A DNA stretch of 26,265 bases from assembly GCF_004769555.1 (NCBI RefSeq), contig NZ_RQFY01000002.1, positions 1 through 26,265 on the forward strand, read 5' to 3'. Positions 9,868 through 18,453 of this stretch are shown here, one piece after another. How positions within the stretch are numbered: the stretch's first letter is position 1; every line of letters starts with the position of its first letter. The notes beneath the pieces were generated by a model. It was not told the DNA's origin, searched no databases, and saw nothing but the letters and a program-made list of their open reading frames with translations. Both the position numbers and the translations under genes were made by a program. This DNA is from Leptospira koniambonensis (GTDB lineage Bacteria; Spirochaetota; Leptospiria; Leptospirales; Leptospiraceae).

Positions 9868-10515
9868 ATGATTAAAAAAATGAACCGAATATTTGGTATA
9901 ATACAGTTTAGCGTTGAATTAGTATTGATCCTTCTCGCTATTTTTTTCTTAGAGAATTGCAGATATACTGTCTATCCTGAAAATCCCACACTACCTCCTT
10001 TCGAAAAAATAATTGTAGCGCCGACGGAAAAAAAGAGAGTCTTACTGCAAATAGACTACGCCTCTTTCACTAATGGAAAGTTACTAACCACCGAACGAAA
10101 TAAAATCATTATTGGTGAGAAGTATTATAATGAGATAAAGGATGAGTTAGATAGCACTGGTCTATATACCTTAGTTAAAGAAGGTGATCCTTTTGATTAT
10201 AAGGTCTCCGCAAATATTCGATTATATATGAACCAAAATACTGGAATTTTGATTCTTTCGGGATTTACAGCTTTAATTATTCCTACAGAGGAAAAAGGTT
10301 CATTAGCTTTAGCATTACAAATATTCGATTCAAATGGAAAGGAATTGTCCACAATTCGCAGATCGGAAGAACATTCATTTATTGCTCAGATTTTACTCGT
10401 CTTCCTTATGCCGTTCGATTGGCCATTTGGGAAAGATGCAGAACAGAGACAAAGATTAATTCGTTCTGCTGTTAATGAATTCCGCCTATTGACAAAAGAA
10501 GTAAGCCGAATATGA
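9868..10515 (+). CDS. Hypothetical lipoprotein downstream of RHS gene
   Basis: A 215-residue protein starting 12 bp after the RHS stop, so probably in the same transcript. A second in-frame ATG at 9880 is an equally plausible start. The N-terminus has a long hydrophobic segment (FSVELVLILLAIFFLENC) ending in a possible lipobox cysteine at residue 31. Two further hydrophobic stretches occur: GILILSGFTALIIP (about 125-138) and AQILLVFLMPFDWPF (about 168-182). The segment between them resembles the conserved alternating pattern of small outer-envelope lipoproteins with an IFDSNGKE turn. I recognise no family. Position right after a polymorphic RHS tail raises the possibility of a dedicated immunity or accessory protein; this is inference from position only. 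Confidence 0.65.
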   Translation: MIKKMNRIFGIIQFSVELVLILLAIFFLENCRYTVYPENPTLPPFEKIIVAPTEKKRVLLQIDYASFTNGKLLTTERNKIIIGEKYYNEIKDELDSTGLYTLVKEGDPFDYKVSANIRLYMNQNTGILILSGFTALIIPTEEKGSLALALQIFDSNGKELSTIRRSEEHSFIAQILLVFLMPFDWPFGKDAEQRQRLIRSAVNEFRLLTKEVSRI

Positions 10516-10626
10516 GATATGTGAAAAGTCTTCCTGTTCATGGTTGATTTAATCATCTCACAAAACACCCAGTCGAGCACCTATCATCATAAATGCGTAA
10601 ACTAATTTTACAAGGGTAATCAATAA

Positions 10627-11073
10627 ATGAAGCGAATTTGTATCTTCTTACTAATTATACTTTCCATATCTAAATGTATTGCTGTGGATACCTTAGGTCT
10701 AACTGATACTTATAAAGGTGATGTTGCAAAGAAAAAGCTTCTTGATGCTGCCAAGATAGGGGATTATCTGATGGCAAACGCTTATTTCACTGCTCAGGGC
10801 TATACCGGTTCTGAACTTGAGTCATACGTAATCGCCGATGTTATTTATACTTCTTTTATAGATGAAGTGGTCTTCAATATCGATGAATCAAAGTATTACA
10901 AAAAGGCAGATGTAGATACATGTGCTAAAGTGCTTCAGTTCCTTGGAGTCGCTGTAGATATCGATTCATTTACTTCTTACATGAGTAATTTTAATTGTCG
11001 CTTAAGTCCAAATGATTTGCTTATCGACAAGAATATGGGTAAAAGTTCAAATAATCCGACTACGAATAAGTGA
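10627..11073 (+). CDS. Small lipoprotein, likely spirochaete-restricted
   Basis: A 148-residue protein with a textbook signal peptide (KRICIFLLIILSIS) and lipobox SISKC|I (Cys17). The mature domain is helical, with a run KLLDAAKIGDYLMANAYF and a Cys pair near the C-terminus (Cys118 and Cys144 region) that could form a disulphide. It resembles the small Leptospira lipoprotein families annotated only by model number, but I cannot confirm which. A purine-rich AAGGG lies about 12-14 bases before the ATG, a weak Shine-Dalgarno. It is 111 bp after the previous gene and is the last plus-strand gene before the convergent Hachiman operon. Confidence 0.68.
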   Translation: MKRICIFLLIILSISKCIAVDTLGLTDTYKGDVAKKKLLDAAKIGDYLMANAYFTAQGYTGSELESYVIADVIYTSFIDEVVFNIDESKYYKKADVDTCAKVLQFLGVAVDIDSFTSYMSNFNCRLSPNDLLIDKNMGKSSNNPTTNK

Positions 11074-11219
11074 TTAGAACGCTATTGCTTCCTGCTAATC
11101 TGCAATCAAGGATCACCTTACCTGAACATTTATCAAATACAGATCGCCAAATACTGATAGAGGAATTCATTTTGCGTTCAGTAAATTGATGTAGAGCGAT
11201 ACGGCAGGAAGGAAAACCT

Positions 11220-11262
11220 CTAAAACAGAACTCAGATTTATCTACTCAAAAAACTGTTTTAG
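11220..11262. repeat. 9-bp inverted repeat between convergent genes
   Basis: ctaaaacag at 11220-11228 pairs exactly with ctgttttag at 11254-11262 across a 25-base loop, which is rich in A toward its right end. It sits in the 230-bp gap between the small lipoprotein gene and the end of the helicase gene. A second, smaller hairpin (11306-11327; 7 perfect pairs around aaat, plus two flanking pairs of which one is G-T) overlaps the helicase stop codon. Either could help end transcription between the convergent genes, but neither has a proper U tract immediately after the stem. Confidence 0.35.
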
Positions 11263-11305
11263 CAATGGACATTCAGATTTTTTCAAAACGAAACTTTATT
11301 CGAAC

Positions 11306-14302
11306 CTAAAATAGAAATCTATTTTGGAGAGTATCAATAAAAGAACCGATTTTCTCCAATGAAATTTTCGGTACATCACCATTTATTAATAATTTCAATT
11401 GGTCACCATTTGTTATCAAGTATTCTCTTAATGAATCATAATCGCTATATCGGTATCCTGCACTATCTATCGAATTTGAAAGTGCCCAAACCGCTTCTCG
11501 ATCGATTAAGCCCATGTTCAATAAATCCACTTGCAATTCATTGGATATGCCAAATTGAAGAAGAGACGGCCAAATCAATATCGAATTTGAAAGCGAAGTT
11601 GTTTCGATACGAGTTTCTGCAATCTTTATAACCGTTGATATAATCCTATGTACATTAAACGAAAGGAAAAGATTTATTAAACGCAAAGATTGAAAAACTT
11701 CAACATTGATTTTAGCTGAAATTTCGGAATACCAATTTCCTTCGACCCACATTTTGATAGCTTCTTTAATATCGTCATTTGTGAGAGGCAAATCTCCATT
11801 ATTGGACAAAAATTCTTCCAATTCAATTTTGTATTGATTCAAGTTAAAAAGAATCGTATCAAGTATGAAAGAAAGCCAATTTGAATCTAATGGATCCAAT
11901 TGTTTTTGCCATATTTCATTTTGAAAATCTACCTTTTCATTTATATCTTTAAATAGTCTATACGTAGCACCAGACTTTTTGAGATACTTAAAGTCTCCTG
12001 TTTGGATTAAAGATTTAATTTTTTCTCCCCTGATTTCGAAAAGAGAATTCATAGTGCCTTTTTCTTCCGCGTTTAATTGTGCATATGAAAGAGTTTTAGT
12101 TAAGAGATCCGTAAGTAATTTTTCGAAATCACTTATCTCAAACTCTTCCGAAAGCAAATCTACAATAGATAAATCTATCGAATCGATTAGTTTTTGAAAA
12201 GTCTCGTCAGCTTCCTCTATAGTTTCTTCTGATAACAATATTCGTTGATTGATTATTTTCTGGGTTAATTCTTGGATTAGGTTATAAAGGGCCCCTCTGA
12301 TTGGCTCAAAATTATTGTCCTTTATTAGCAGTTTGACTCTTTCGAAATCTTTCTTATTGGGAACAATAATCAAACCGCGTGTTTCTTTTCCTGCGCGGCC
12401 GGCACGACCAATTAGATTTTTTAAATCCCGAAGTTGAATAGGTTCACGTTTTTCACGCAACGCTGGATTAAATCTCGAAATGGAATGGAGCACCATCGTT
12501 TTGATAGGCAGATTTACTCCTTCTGCCAGAGTATTAGTGCATATTACTAATCTTATATGGCCCAGGCGCAGAGAATCTTCAATGATTTCTCTTACTCCTT
12601 GTGGAAAATCTCCGTGATGAAAAAGTAATCCCTGTGCAGCAGATTTAGTCAACAGATACTCTTCACCGAAAATCTTAGAAAAATAAGCCGTTAAACTATT
12701 CAAAAATTCAGTAGAAGCAAACTTTGTTAATGGATTTTCTTCGTAATAGGATAATTGAGCCAAAGCTTCCTCAACCAAGAATTCGACTCCGATATTGCCC
12801 CTTTTATGTGGAGCAAATAAGGCGACATTGCCGGACTTAATGGCCTTTAATGAAACTGCTACAGATAGGCCACCGTTAGAGTTTATTTTCTTCTTCTTTC
12901 TCTTTGGCTTAACTAAAGTAAGTTCCTCATCAAATAAATATTTATATAATTGATATCTTTGAGGATATTTTAGGGTAGGATTTACATCCAAGTAGTAGCC
13001 TGTTTTTTTAGTTTTCATTCTTTCTAAAAAAGCAAAATCCAGATGTGTAGGACGATAGTCGGAGTGAATGCTGGAGTTTTCACGCCCGCCTAACCAAATA
13101 TTGACAATCTCTAAATTTGGAACAATTGCTGAAATAAAAATGAAACGAATGGAAGATTGTGTTCTGGACTTTAATCTCGTTAATAAAAGTTCGTAGCTTA
13201 GGCCTCTCTGCTTATCTTCCAAAAGATGTCCTTCATCACATATTACTAGTGAGAATTCTTTCAGAGCATCCGGCATGGAATTTTCGAATACTAAGAACTT
13301 TTCCGGAGTTGCTATTAGTAGATTAATCTCCGATAACGATCTTTTTTCATCTATAGTCGGAAAACTTCCTCCATAAATAGTCTTCGACTTAATTCCGAGA
13401 CTTCCCAAACTTTTTGCTATAGAATTTTTTAATTCCGAAGCAAGCGCACGAAAGGGAGCGAGATAGAGAATTTTTGCATTTGGATTATTTTTAAATTCAT
13501 TATAAATTATTAATTCATTCAAGGAACTCTTACCAGAACTTGTCGGCATCTGAAGAGTTGTCGTATTGCTAATTAGGATGCCTTTATTTAAAGCTTCACG
13601 TTGCGAAGGAAAAAATGTCCATATTGGAAATGCTTTATCTAAATTTTTCTTAACGAAGGGTTTCCAGAACGATTTAGAATTTCTCTGAATTAAAACGTCA
13701 TACCATAGGTTATTCTTACTAAATTTCTTTATAAGAGACAAACCAAGGGAATATGAAAAATAGGTAGCGATATTCTTTTCAAATTGATTTTCAACTTCCT
13801 TTTCGAATGTTTCAATTAAAGATTCAATTAATTCAATATCTCCATTTTTTAGGAAATCATTCAAAATTCTGCAGTAGGGATTTTTGTTATCCAATTTTCG
13901 CGACAAAAAGCAAGAAAGGAAAATTTGAATTTTTTCAGGATATAAATCTGAAGGATACAAATTCGAAAGTATCCATGAAGAAGCGGGATAATCTGAGAGA
14001 TAATATAAGCCCGCTGTGAAAAGCATATTTATTTTTTTATTAACACCATTAAAATGATCTCGCTTATTCTCTAACGAAAATATTTCCAGAGCTTTTGCTA
14101 ACTCCAGACATTCTTTTCTTTCTTCTGCGGAAGTTATTTCTCCATTAATAAGAGAGAGCGCGTTGTTCATTATGCTAATATAAAAATAGTCGACTTTAGG
14201 TAAGAATGTATATTTTGCACGTTTGGAGGAAGGAAGCTGAAAATCTATGAAGGATTGCCATGACTCCGATTCAGCGATCCATATATTCAACATATTCGTC
14301 AT
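11306..14302 (-). CDS. hamB: Hachiman defence helicase HamB (Ski2-like DEAD/DEAH superfamily 2)
   Basis: A 998-residue SF2 helicase, the ATP-driven DNA-sensing partner of Hachiman antiphage systems. Visible motifs in order are a Q-motif region (PSQREA, about 232-237), motif I PTSSGKSS (253-260), Ia APFRALASEL (282-291), a TPEKF block (332-336), motif II DEGH (356-359), motif III SAIV (391-394), motif V TNTLAEGVNLP (588-598) and motif VI NLIGRAGRAG (628-637). About 225 helical residues precede the helicase core and about 350 follow it; no other known domain is visible. The ATG at 14302 overlaps the HamA stop in an ATGA, indicating translational coupling. Assignment as HamB rests on the helicase type plus the adjacent DUF1837-like gene; a generic Ski2-like defence helicase is the alternative. 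Confidence 0.82.
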   Translation of the reverse strand: MTNMLNIWIAESESWQSFIDFQLPSSKRAKYTFLPKVDYFYISIMNNALSLINGEITSAEERKECLELAKALEIFSLENKRDHFNGVNKKINMLFTAGLYYLSDYPASSWILSNLYPSDLYPEKIQIFLSCFLSRKLDNKNPYCRILNDFLKNGDIELIESLIETFEKEVENQFEKNIATYFSYSLGLSLIKKFSKNNLWYDVLIQRNSKSFWKPFVKKNLDKAFPIWTFFPSQREALNKGILISNTTTLQMPTSSGKSSLNELIIYNEFKNNPNAKILYLAPFRALASELKNSIAKSLGSLGIKSKTIYGGSFPTIDEKRSLSEINLLIATPEKFLVFENSMPDALKEFSLVICDEGHLLEDKQRGLSYELLLTRLKSRTQSSIRFIFISAIVPNLEIVNIWLGGRENSSIHSDYRPTHLDFAFLERMKTKKTGYYLDVNPTLKYPQRYQLYKYLFDEELTLVKPKRKKKKINSNGGLSVAVSLKAIKSGNVALFAPHKRGNIGVEFLVEEALAQLSYYEENPLTKFASTEFLNSLTAYFSKIFGEEYLLTKSAAQGLLFHHGDFPQGVREIIEDSLRLGHIRLVICTNTLAEGVNLPIKTMVLHSISRFNPALREKREPIQLRDLKNLIGRAGRAGKETRGLIIVPNKKDFERVKLLIKDNNFEPIRGALYNLIQELTQKIINQRILLSEETIEEADETFQKLIDSIDLSIVDLLSEEFEISDFEKLLTDLLTKTLSYAQLNAEEKGTMNSLFEIRGEKIKSLIQTGDFKYLKKSGATYRLFKDINEKVDFQNEIWQKQLDPLDSNWLSFILDTILFNLNQYKIELEEFLSNNGDLPLTNDDIKEAIKMWVEGNWYSEISAKINVEVFQSLRLINLFLSFNVHRIISTVIKIAETRIETTSLSNSILIWPSLLQFGISNELQVDLLNMGLIDREAVWALSNSIDSAGYRYSDYDSLREYLITNGDQLKLLINGDVPKISLEKIGSFIDTLQNRFLF

Positions 14303-15075
14303 ACGTTCATTTCCTTAAGAATTAGTTCGAAAGTCTTCTCATAGATTTCCTGTAATTTACCAATGGAGAACACAACGACGGTTATGTTATGCTTATTATC
14401 GATAACCTTATTTACCTCTTCGTCTAAAAAATTTTTATCTATAAAGGCAAATGCTTTATATTTAATATCATAAATACCATTCTTTGCCGGATTTTGGTAT
14501 CTTTCTAATAAGAGTTTCTCTTTAACATTTCCTTCCTTGGCATATTTTCTCTCTAACCATTTTAAAGTAAGCGCGAGTCTAAAGATTTTGTCATCGGCGG
14601 CCCCATCAACAGCTTCTTGGATCCTATGCCTTTTTTTCTTGTTCGTGGCTTTCATTTTTGATTCGATGGAAATTAAAAAATCTTCCTCCGTGGCTTTTTT
14701 GGGATTTTTTCTGTAAAAGAGAATTGCATCGGTATGCGGAGAAGCTTTATTTTTATCTTTCCACCTCCATTTTAATGGCCCGTTAACGGATTTCTTTTTT
14801 TGTTTAGATCTTTCGCTAGTTAAAAGGAAACTGCATATTTCGCCAAAATCGCCTGATTTTATACTTCCTTTATCTGGCAAAATGTATTCCTTAAGAAATT
14901 CAGAAGGAGAAATTTGATTTAATTGCGCTTTGTCCTTTAGCTCTTCATCGCTAATGTAAGATAATCTAAAACGCTCGAAAATACTTTTAATAAATTCTTC
15001 ATGCTTATTATCCTTCAGAGAATACAATATATAATTTTTTTCATCCGTTCTTGTGAAATATTTCAGCATAGTCAT
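14299..15075 (-). CDS. hamA: Hachiman nuclease-like protein HamA (DUF1837)
   Basis: A 258-residue protein with the HamA/DUF1837 pattern: SGDFGE (Glu79) followed by LKWRWK, then TDAI (Asp116) and IESK (Glu138-Lys140). This E...D...ExK arrangement is that of a PD-(D/E)XK nuclease, and in known Hachiman systems HamA is the effector released by the HamB helicase on sensing damaged or invading DNA. All the catalytic positions appear present, so an active nuclease is predicted. Two starts are possible (15075 and, two codons in, 15069), neither with a Shine-Dalgarno. It lies 27 bp after the recombinase stop on the same strand and overlaps hamB by 4 bases. A C-terminal stretch of about 80 residues shows no extra motif. 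Confidence 0.8.
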   Translation of the reverse strand: MTMLKYFTRTDEKNYILYSLKDNKHEEFIKSIFERFRLSYISDEELKDKAQLNQISPSEFLKEYILPDKGSIKSGDFGEICSFLLTSERSKQKKKSVNGPLKWRWKDKNKASPHTDAILFYRKNPKKATEEDFLISIESKMKATNKKKRHRIQEAVDGAADDKIFRLALTLKWLERKYAKEGNVKEKLLLERYQNPAKNGIYDIKYKAFAFIDKNFLDEEVNKVIDNKHNITVVVFSIGKLQEIYEKTFELILKEMNV

Positions 15076-15102
15076 AGTAAAAATATTTGAGTTAATTTTT
15101 GC

Positions 15103-15771
15103 CTACAATTGCCAATCTAAGAATTGTCTTCCGTCAAAATAGGGTTTGGTATAAAATTTTGCTGTCGTAACTGGTGATGAATGTCCTAAAACTTTTTGGG
15201 CCGCTATAGACCCGGCTTTATCCAGCAATTTCTGTCCAACCGTATGCCTCAAAGCATGCGGATGAACCTTCCTTCCTTGGCAGGTTGTTACATCCCAAGC
15301 TCCTACGATCCTCTGTAAGCTTCTGGTTGTCAGTGGGGTTCGGTTTGATTGATTTCTCTTTGGTCGAGAGAGAAAGAACATATCGGACTGGATCTTACTG
15401 GCCTTGTGATAATCCCTTACAGCTTTTAGAGCCTCGTCTGGTATTACTGCATATCCCAGGTGCCCGCCTTTCCGAATAAAAGTTATAAGAGTTTCACCTG
15501 TAGGAGCTTTTACTAATTTAGAAAACCGTAAAGAGACTATCTCTTTAGCCCGGAGCCCGGTTTTACTCAGAATAGAAAATAGAGCGCGATTTCTGTATTC
15601 TTCTTCCGTTTTTGGCTTAGAGAAGCGCTTAGAAAGGGATTGCATCGTTTGGTCCGTTAGACCCTTTCCAAACATTGGCGGGGAAGTAGGGGGACCGCCA
15701 TTGCCTCCTTTTTTCTTTTTCCGGGCCGATTCTATATTTACAATTTTCTTAAAGTTAGGCGCAATAGGCAT
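15103..15771 (-). CDS. Short tyrosine recombinase lacking the N-terminal DNA-binding domain
   Basis: A 222-residue catalytic domain of the phage-integrase family. The active-site set is complete: Arg74 in GLRAKEI, Lys101 in IRKGG, His172-x-x-Arg175 in HALRH, His197 in LGHSS and nucleophile Tyr207 in AKFYTKP. Typical integrases have about 100 residues of SAM-like core-binding domain before this; here there is only a 60-residue low-complexity, Lys/Gly/Pro-rich leader. The integron-specific insert between the second and third patches is not apparent. No Shine-Dalgarno precedes the ATG at 15771, and a TTGACA (15800-15805, minus strand) with a weak AACTTT box would give a near-leaderless mRNA. It heads a possible three-gene unit with hamA and hamB. 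It could mobilise the island or act at the nearby inverted repeat. Confidence 0.85.
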   Translation of the reverse strand: MPIAPNFKKIVNIESARKKKKGGNGGPPTSPPMFGKGLTDQTMQSLSKRFSKPKTEEEYRNRALFSILSKTGLRAKEIVSLRFSKLVKAPTGETLITFIRKGGHLGYAVIPDEALKAVRDYHKASKIQSDMFFLSRPKRNQSNRTPLTTRSLQRIVGAWDVTTCQGRKVHPHALRHTVGQKLLDKAGSIAAQKVLGHSSPVTTAKFYTKPYFDGRQFLDWQL

Positions 15772-15782
15772 TTCAAAAAGTT

Positions 15783-15874
15783 AAGGTCGTTTTGGATCTT
15801 GTCAAGAAAAAGGATTGAAAACGAACGTTTGGATGAGATTTCCAATGTCCGAAATGTTCTCCAAAACGGACCTT
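15783..15874. repeat. Long inverted repeat upstream of the recombinase gene
   Basis: aaggtcgttttgga (15783-15796) and tccaaaacggacctt (15860-15874) are inverted copies differing by a single inserted C, separated by 63 bp. The left arm lies only 12 bp upstream of the recombinase ATG and next to its probable -35 box. The intervening sequence contains further short partial copies (acgtttgga / tccaatgtccg). This layout suits a recombinase binding site (attachment or resolution site) or an autoregulatory operator; which one is not visible. Confidence 0.5.
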
Positions 15875-15984
15875 GAATCAGGTTATCTTATATGAGATCT
15901 ATTAAGAATATGGCAGGAATTAAAAGCAGAACATTAGGATTCAATGTTATCTAAACTTACATAAGTTCATAGTTATACGCCATT

Positions 15985-17397
15985 ATGTTTAAAATAGTTC
16001 CAAAAACATTGCGATCAAGATTTCTTTCCAAGCGGAGTAACGAATGCTTTATCATTGGGAAATTTTCGTACAAACTGATTCAAAACAACCAAGATATTGC
16101 ATTAGAAGGGGTACTTAAATACTATTTATCTCCTTTTCCCTATGCTGAGTTAAATACGCAACTTAGCTATCATTTGACAATATCATTTGGAAGCTGCGAA
16201 ATCGCTATTGAAGAGAGAAAATATAGGGCTTCAATCTATCATATTTCTCACGTTGAAGGAAAAACATCTTTTAAAATTCGAATTGTTGAAAGTGTACTTA
16301 TTGGAACTAATGCGAATGCTGATTTTATTCTCTGTCATATACCAAATTTTATAGATAATGAAGGTTTTGCTACTCGAACAGGCCGAGGCATTATACACGG
16401 GAGACTTGTTCTTGAAGATGAAGAATATAAGGTTATTTTAGACAAACTATTCGATTTTGATAGAATAATTAAAAATCTATCGTATTTCCCTGGAACATCA
16501 ATAACTCATAAAGCAATAATTTGTAAGAAAAATGAACAAAAGATAACCTTTGATGAATTTGAAAAGAAGCTAAAGGATCTCGACCTTTTTCTAAGTTTTC
16601 TAAAAGGCAGTCGGATTAAGTCAATTTTACATCTGGGTTATAAAATTAACTACTTTGGAAGGCTTAAAATTCTAAAACGCCCATTCTTTATATTCCGAAA
16701 GCTGTTTCAGAAAGGTATATTTCGGAAAAAACTATCGCTTTCATTGAAGTACTTTTTTGCAAAGGAAGAAAAAATATGGGAATATTTGAGGTATGAACAA
16801 AAATTCGAATATTATAAAATTGATAGATCATTTTTTCGATTTGATATAAGCGAAGACATAATGAAACTTTATCCCAAATTTATCTCTAAAGTTGGCGACG
16901 CTAATTGGGGGAAGGGATTGAAATTAGTTTTGGATATTTATTTCCAAACAAATAAGAAAGATGCGGATTACATCACATTAATCAATATAAATCAAATTGT
17001 CTTTGAAGCTATTTCTTGGCTAAAATTTGTAGAGATTGATTGTAGGTATACTGCTTCGGATTATAAAAAATCAAATTTATATCCAGCACATAAGAAATTA
17101 AAAGAACTTTTAAATTGGTTAAACATATCTGATGTAATTCCAGTAGAGCTCAAAGAATTGCAGCAATTCGGGTCCTCAATAAATAAAAATTCAGCGTCTG
17201 AGGTAATAACATTTATTCGCAATCGTTATGTCCATCCCAGTCAAATTTTTGTTCTAAACTCTTTTTCGGAAAAAATGATGGAAGAGGCATGGACTTTGGG
17301 CTGTCACTATATCGATTTAATTTTATTGAGAATAATTGAGCATGACACTAATTATTACAATCGAATTAAGAATAAAATAGAACAGGTCCCATGGTAG
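15985..17397 (+). CDS. HEPN-motif protein, possible ApeA-like defence ribonuclease
   Basis: A 470-residue protein that I do not recognise as a whole. The last third is helical and contains FIRNRYVHP, in which Arg412-Asn413-x3-His417 matches the R-x4-H catalytic signature of HEPN ribonucleases. The first 190 residues look beta-rich (many short alternating hydrophobic strands such as YHLTISFGSCEIAIEERKY), and the middle is Lys/Phe-rich and basic. This beta N-terminus plus C-terminal HEPN order resembles ApeA-type abortive-infection proteins, but I cannot verify homology. The ATG at 15985 has no Shine-Dalgarno. It is transcribed away from the recombinase and precedes two further defence-like genes on the same strand. 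AT-rich codon use is similar to the neighbours. An RNA-cutting abortive-infection role is inferred. Confidence 0.72.
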   Translation: MFKIVPKTLRSRFLSKRSNECFIIGKFSYKLIQNNQDIALEGVLKYYLSPFPYAELNTQLSYHLTISFGSCEIAIEERKYRASIYHISHVEGKTSFKIRIVESVLIGTNANADFILCHIPNFIDNEGFATRTGRGIIHGRLVLEDEEYKVILDKLFDFDRIIKNLSYFPGTSITHKAIICKKNEQKITFDEFEKKLKDLDLFLSFLKGSRIKSILHLGYKINYFGRLKILKRPFFIFRKLFQKGIFRKKLSLSLKYFFAKEEKIWEYLRYEQKFEYYKIDRSFFRFDISEDIMKLYPKFISKVGDANWGKGLKLVLDIYFQTNKKDADYITLININQIVFEAISWLKFVEIDCRYTASDYKKSNLYPAHKKLKELLNWLNISDVIPVELKELQQFGSSINKNSASEVITFIRNRYVHPSQIFVLNSFSEKMMEEAWTLGCHYIDLILLRIIEHDTNYYNRIKNKIEQVPW

Positions 17398-17486
17398 AAC
17401 AATCAACCGCACATAACTTTAGGTGCTCACACACGTGTAAAACTTCAAAACACCTTGTTTGTTAGTTACCATGCAAGTAGAAACTT

Positions 17487-17492
17487 AGGAGG
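17487..17492 (+). promoter_or_regulatory. Strong Shine-Dalgarno fixing the start of the Mrr-like gene
   Basis: AGGAGG ends 5 bases before the ATG at 17498. The reading frame also opens at a GTG at 17492, but that codon overlaps the Shine-Dalgarno itself, so 17498 is the start. It is the best ribosome-binding site in the window, where most genes have weak or none. Confidence 0.8.
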
Positions 17493-17497
17493 TGCTT

Positions 17498-18424
17498 ATG
17501 AGTATTAACGATGAAGAAATAATTGAAAGTTTAAATTCTTTTACTGAAAATGAAATGATAGACAAAATACTTATTCCACTTTATCAAAAAAGATTTGCGA
17601 ATAAATTTTACGAGATTGAAAATACAGGAAAAAATAAACAAGAGGACCAAGGTATTGATATAACGTATTATGAATTGTCAACGGATATAAAAAATAGAGT
17701 CTATACTGGAATTCAAGTTAAGCAAGATGATATCACTACTGGTTCTGGCCAAAATGGTATTGCAAATATTATTAACCAAGCCACCCAAGCATTTTCTAAG
17801 CCCGTACATACTGTTAAAGATAAAAATATATATTACATAAAAACATTCAAAATCTTAACAACGAAAGGAATACTCCCTAAAGCACGAGCCAAAATAGTTG
17901 ATCAAATGAAAGACAAAAATATTGAATTTATAGTTGGCTCTGACTTGATTCAGTGGGTAAGGGAAAGTTTTTTAGAAGAATTTATTAAGTTGTTCCCGAA
18001 TCTCGGCTCAAATGAAATTGAATCTGATGAAGATTTATCTCCGTTCGATTTGATCGTTGATTATCTTAAGCAGAATTTCGAAGAGCAAATTGATACAGTC
18101 AAAAACTCCCTTCGACCTCTGGATGGCGAAAGTAAAAATATAATCTTCGCGGTTGTTGCTTACCGCTTGAACAATCCTTATGAAATAGCCAAACATGTTG
18201 GTAGTAGTAAGAGTTATATTCAAGATTGCATAGAGGGCTTACGTTCAGATAATTTACTGGATTACGATGAGGATGGAGAAATTATTCTTAAAACAAATGA
18301 TTTTTCAGATATCGATGAGCTAATTGAGCAAGCAGAAGAGCGAATTAAGCAACTCGGTTATGAGAAAGAATTGAATGGTATTGAAATTATTGAAAGATTA
18401 GTTATAAAGACACGTTTCCATTAA
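17498..18424 (+). CDS. Mrr-like PD-(D/E)XK restriction endonuclease with C-terminal helical/winged-helix region
   Basis: A 308-residue protein. Residues 35-80 hold the nuclease core: FYEIENTGKNKQEDQGIDI with Asp54 as the expected catalytic acid, and IQVKQ with Gln73-x-Lys75, the QxK variant typical of Mrr-type (PF04471-like) enzymes. Residues about 185-285 are helical and include a segment (NNPYEIAKHVGSSKSYIQ) resembling a helix-turn-helix, followed by an acidic tail. Known relatives cut foreign or modified DNA; the substrate here cannot be told. The gene has its own strong Shine-Dalgarno and is separated by 100 and 151 bp from its neighbours, both defence-like and on the same strand, so it may be an independent cassette rather than one part of a complex. 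No methyltransferase partner is in the window, which favours a type IV-like or ATPase-regulated role. Confidence 0.75.
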   Translation: MSINDEEIIESLNSFTENEMIDKILIPLYQKRFANKFYEIENTGKNKQEDQGIDITYYELSTDIKNRVYTGIQVKQDDITTGSGQNGIANIINQATQAFSKPVHTVKDKNIYYIKTFKILTTKGILPKARAKIVDQMKDKNIEFIVGSDLIQWVRESFLEEFIKLFPNLGSNEIESDEDLSPFDLIVDYLKQNFEEQIDTVKNSLRPLDGESKNIIFAVVAYRLNNPYEIAKHVGSSKSYIQDCIEGLRSDNLLDYDEDGEIILKTNDFSDIDELIEQAEERIKQLGYEKELNGIEIIERLVIKTRFH

Positions 18425-18453
18425 ATATTGGCACAGAAACTAACTATCATATC

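Noticed and set aside
15103..15771. Integron integrase (IntI)
   Set aside because: The catalytic domain lacks a visible IntI-specific insert and the protein lacks the N-terminal domain; it is treated as a generic short tyrosine recombinase.
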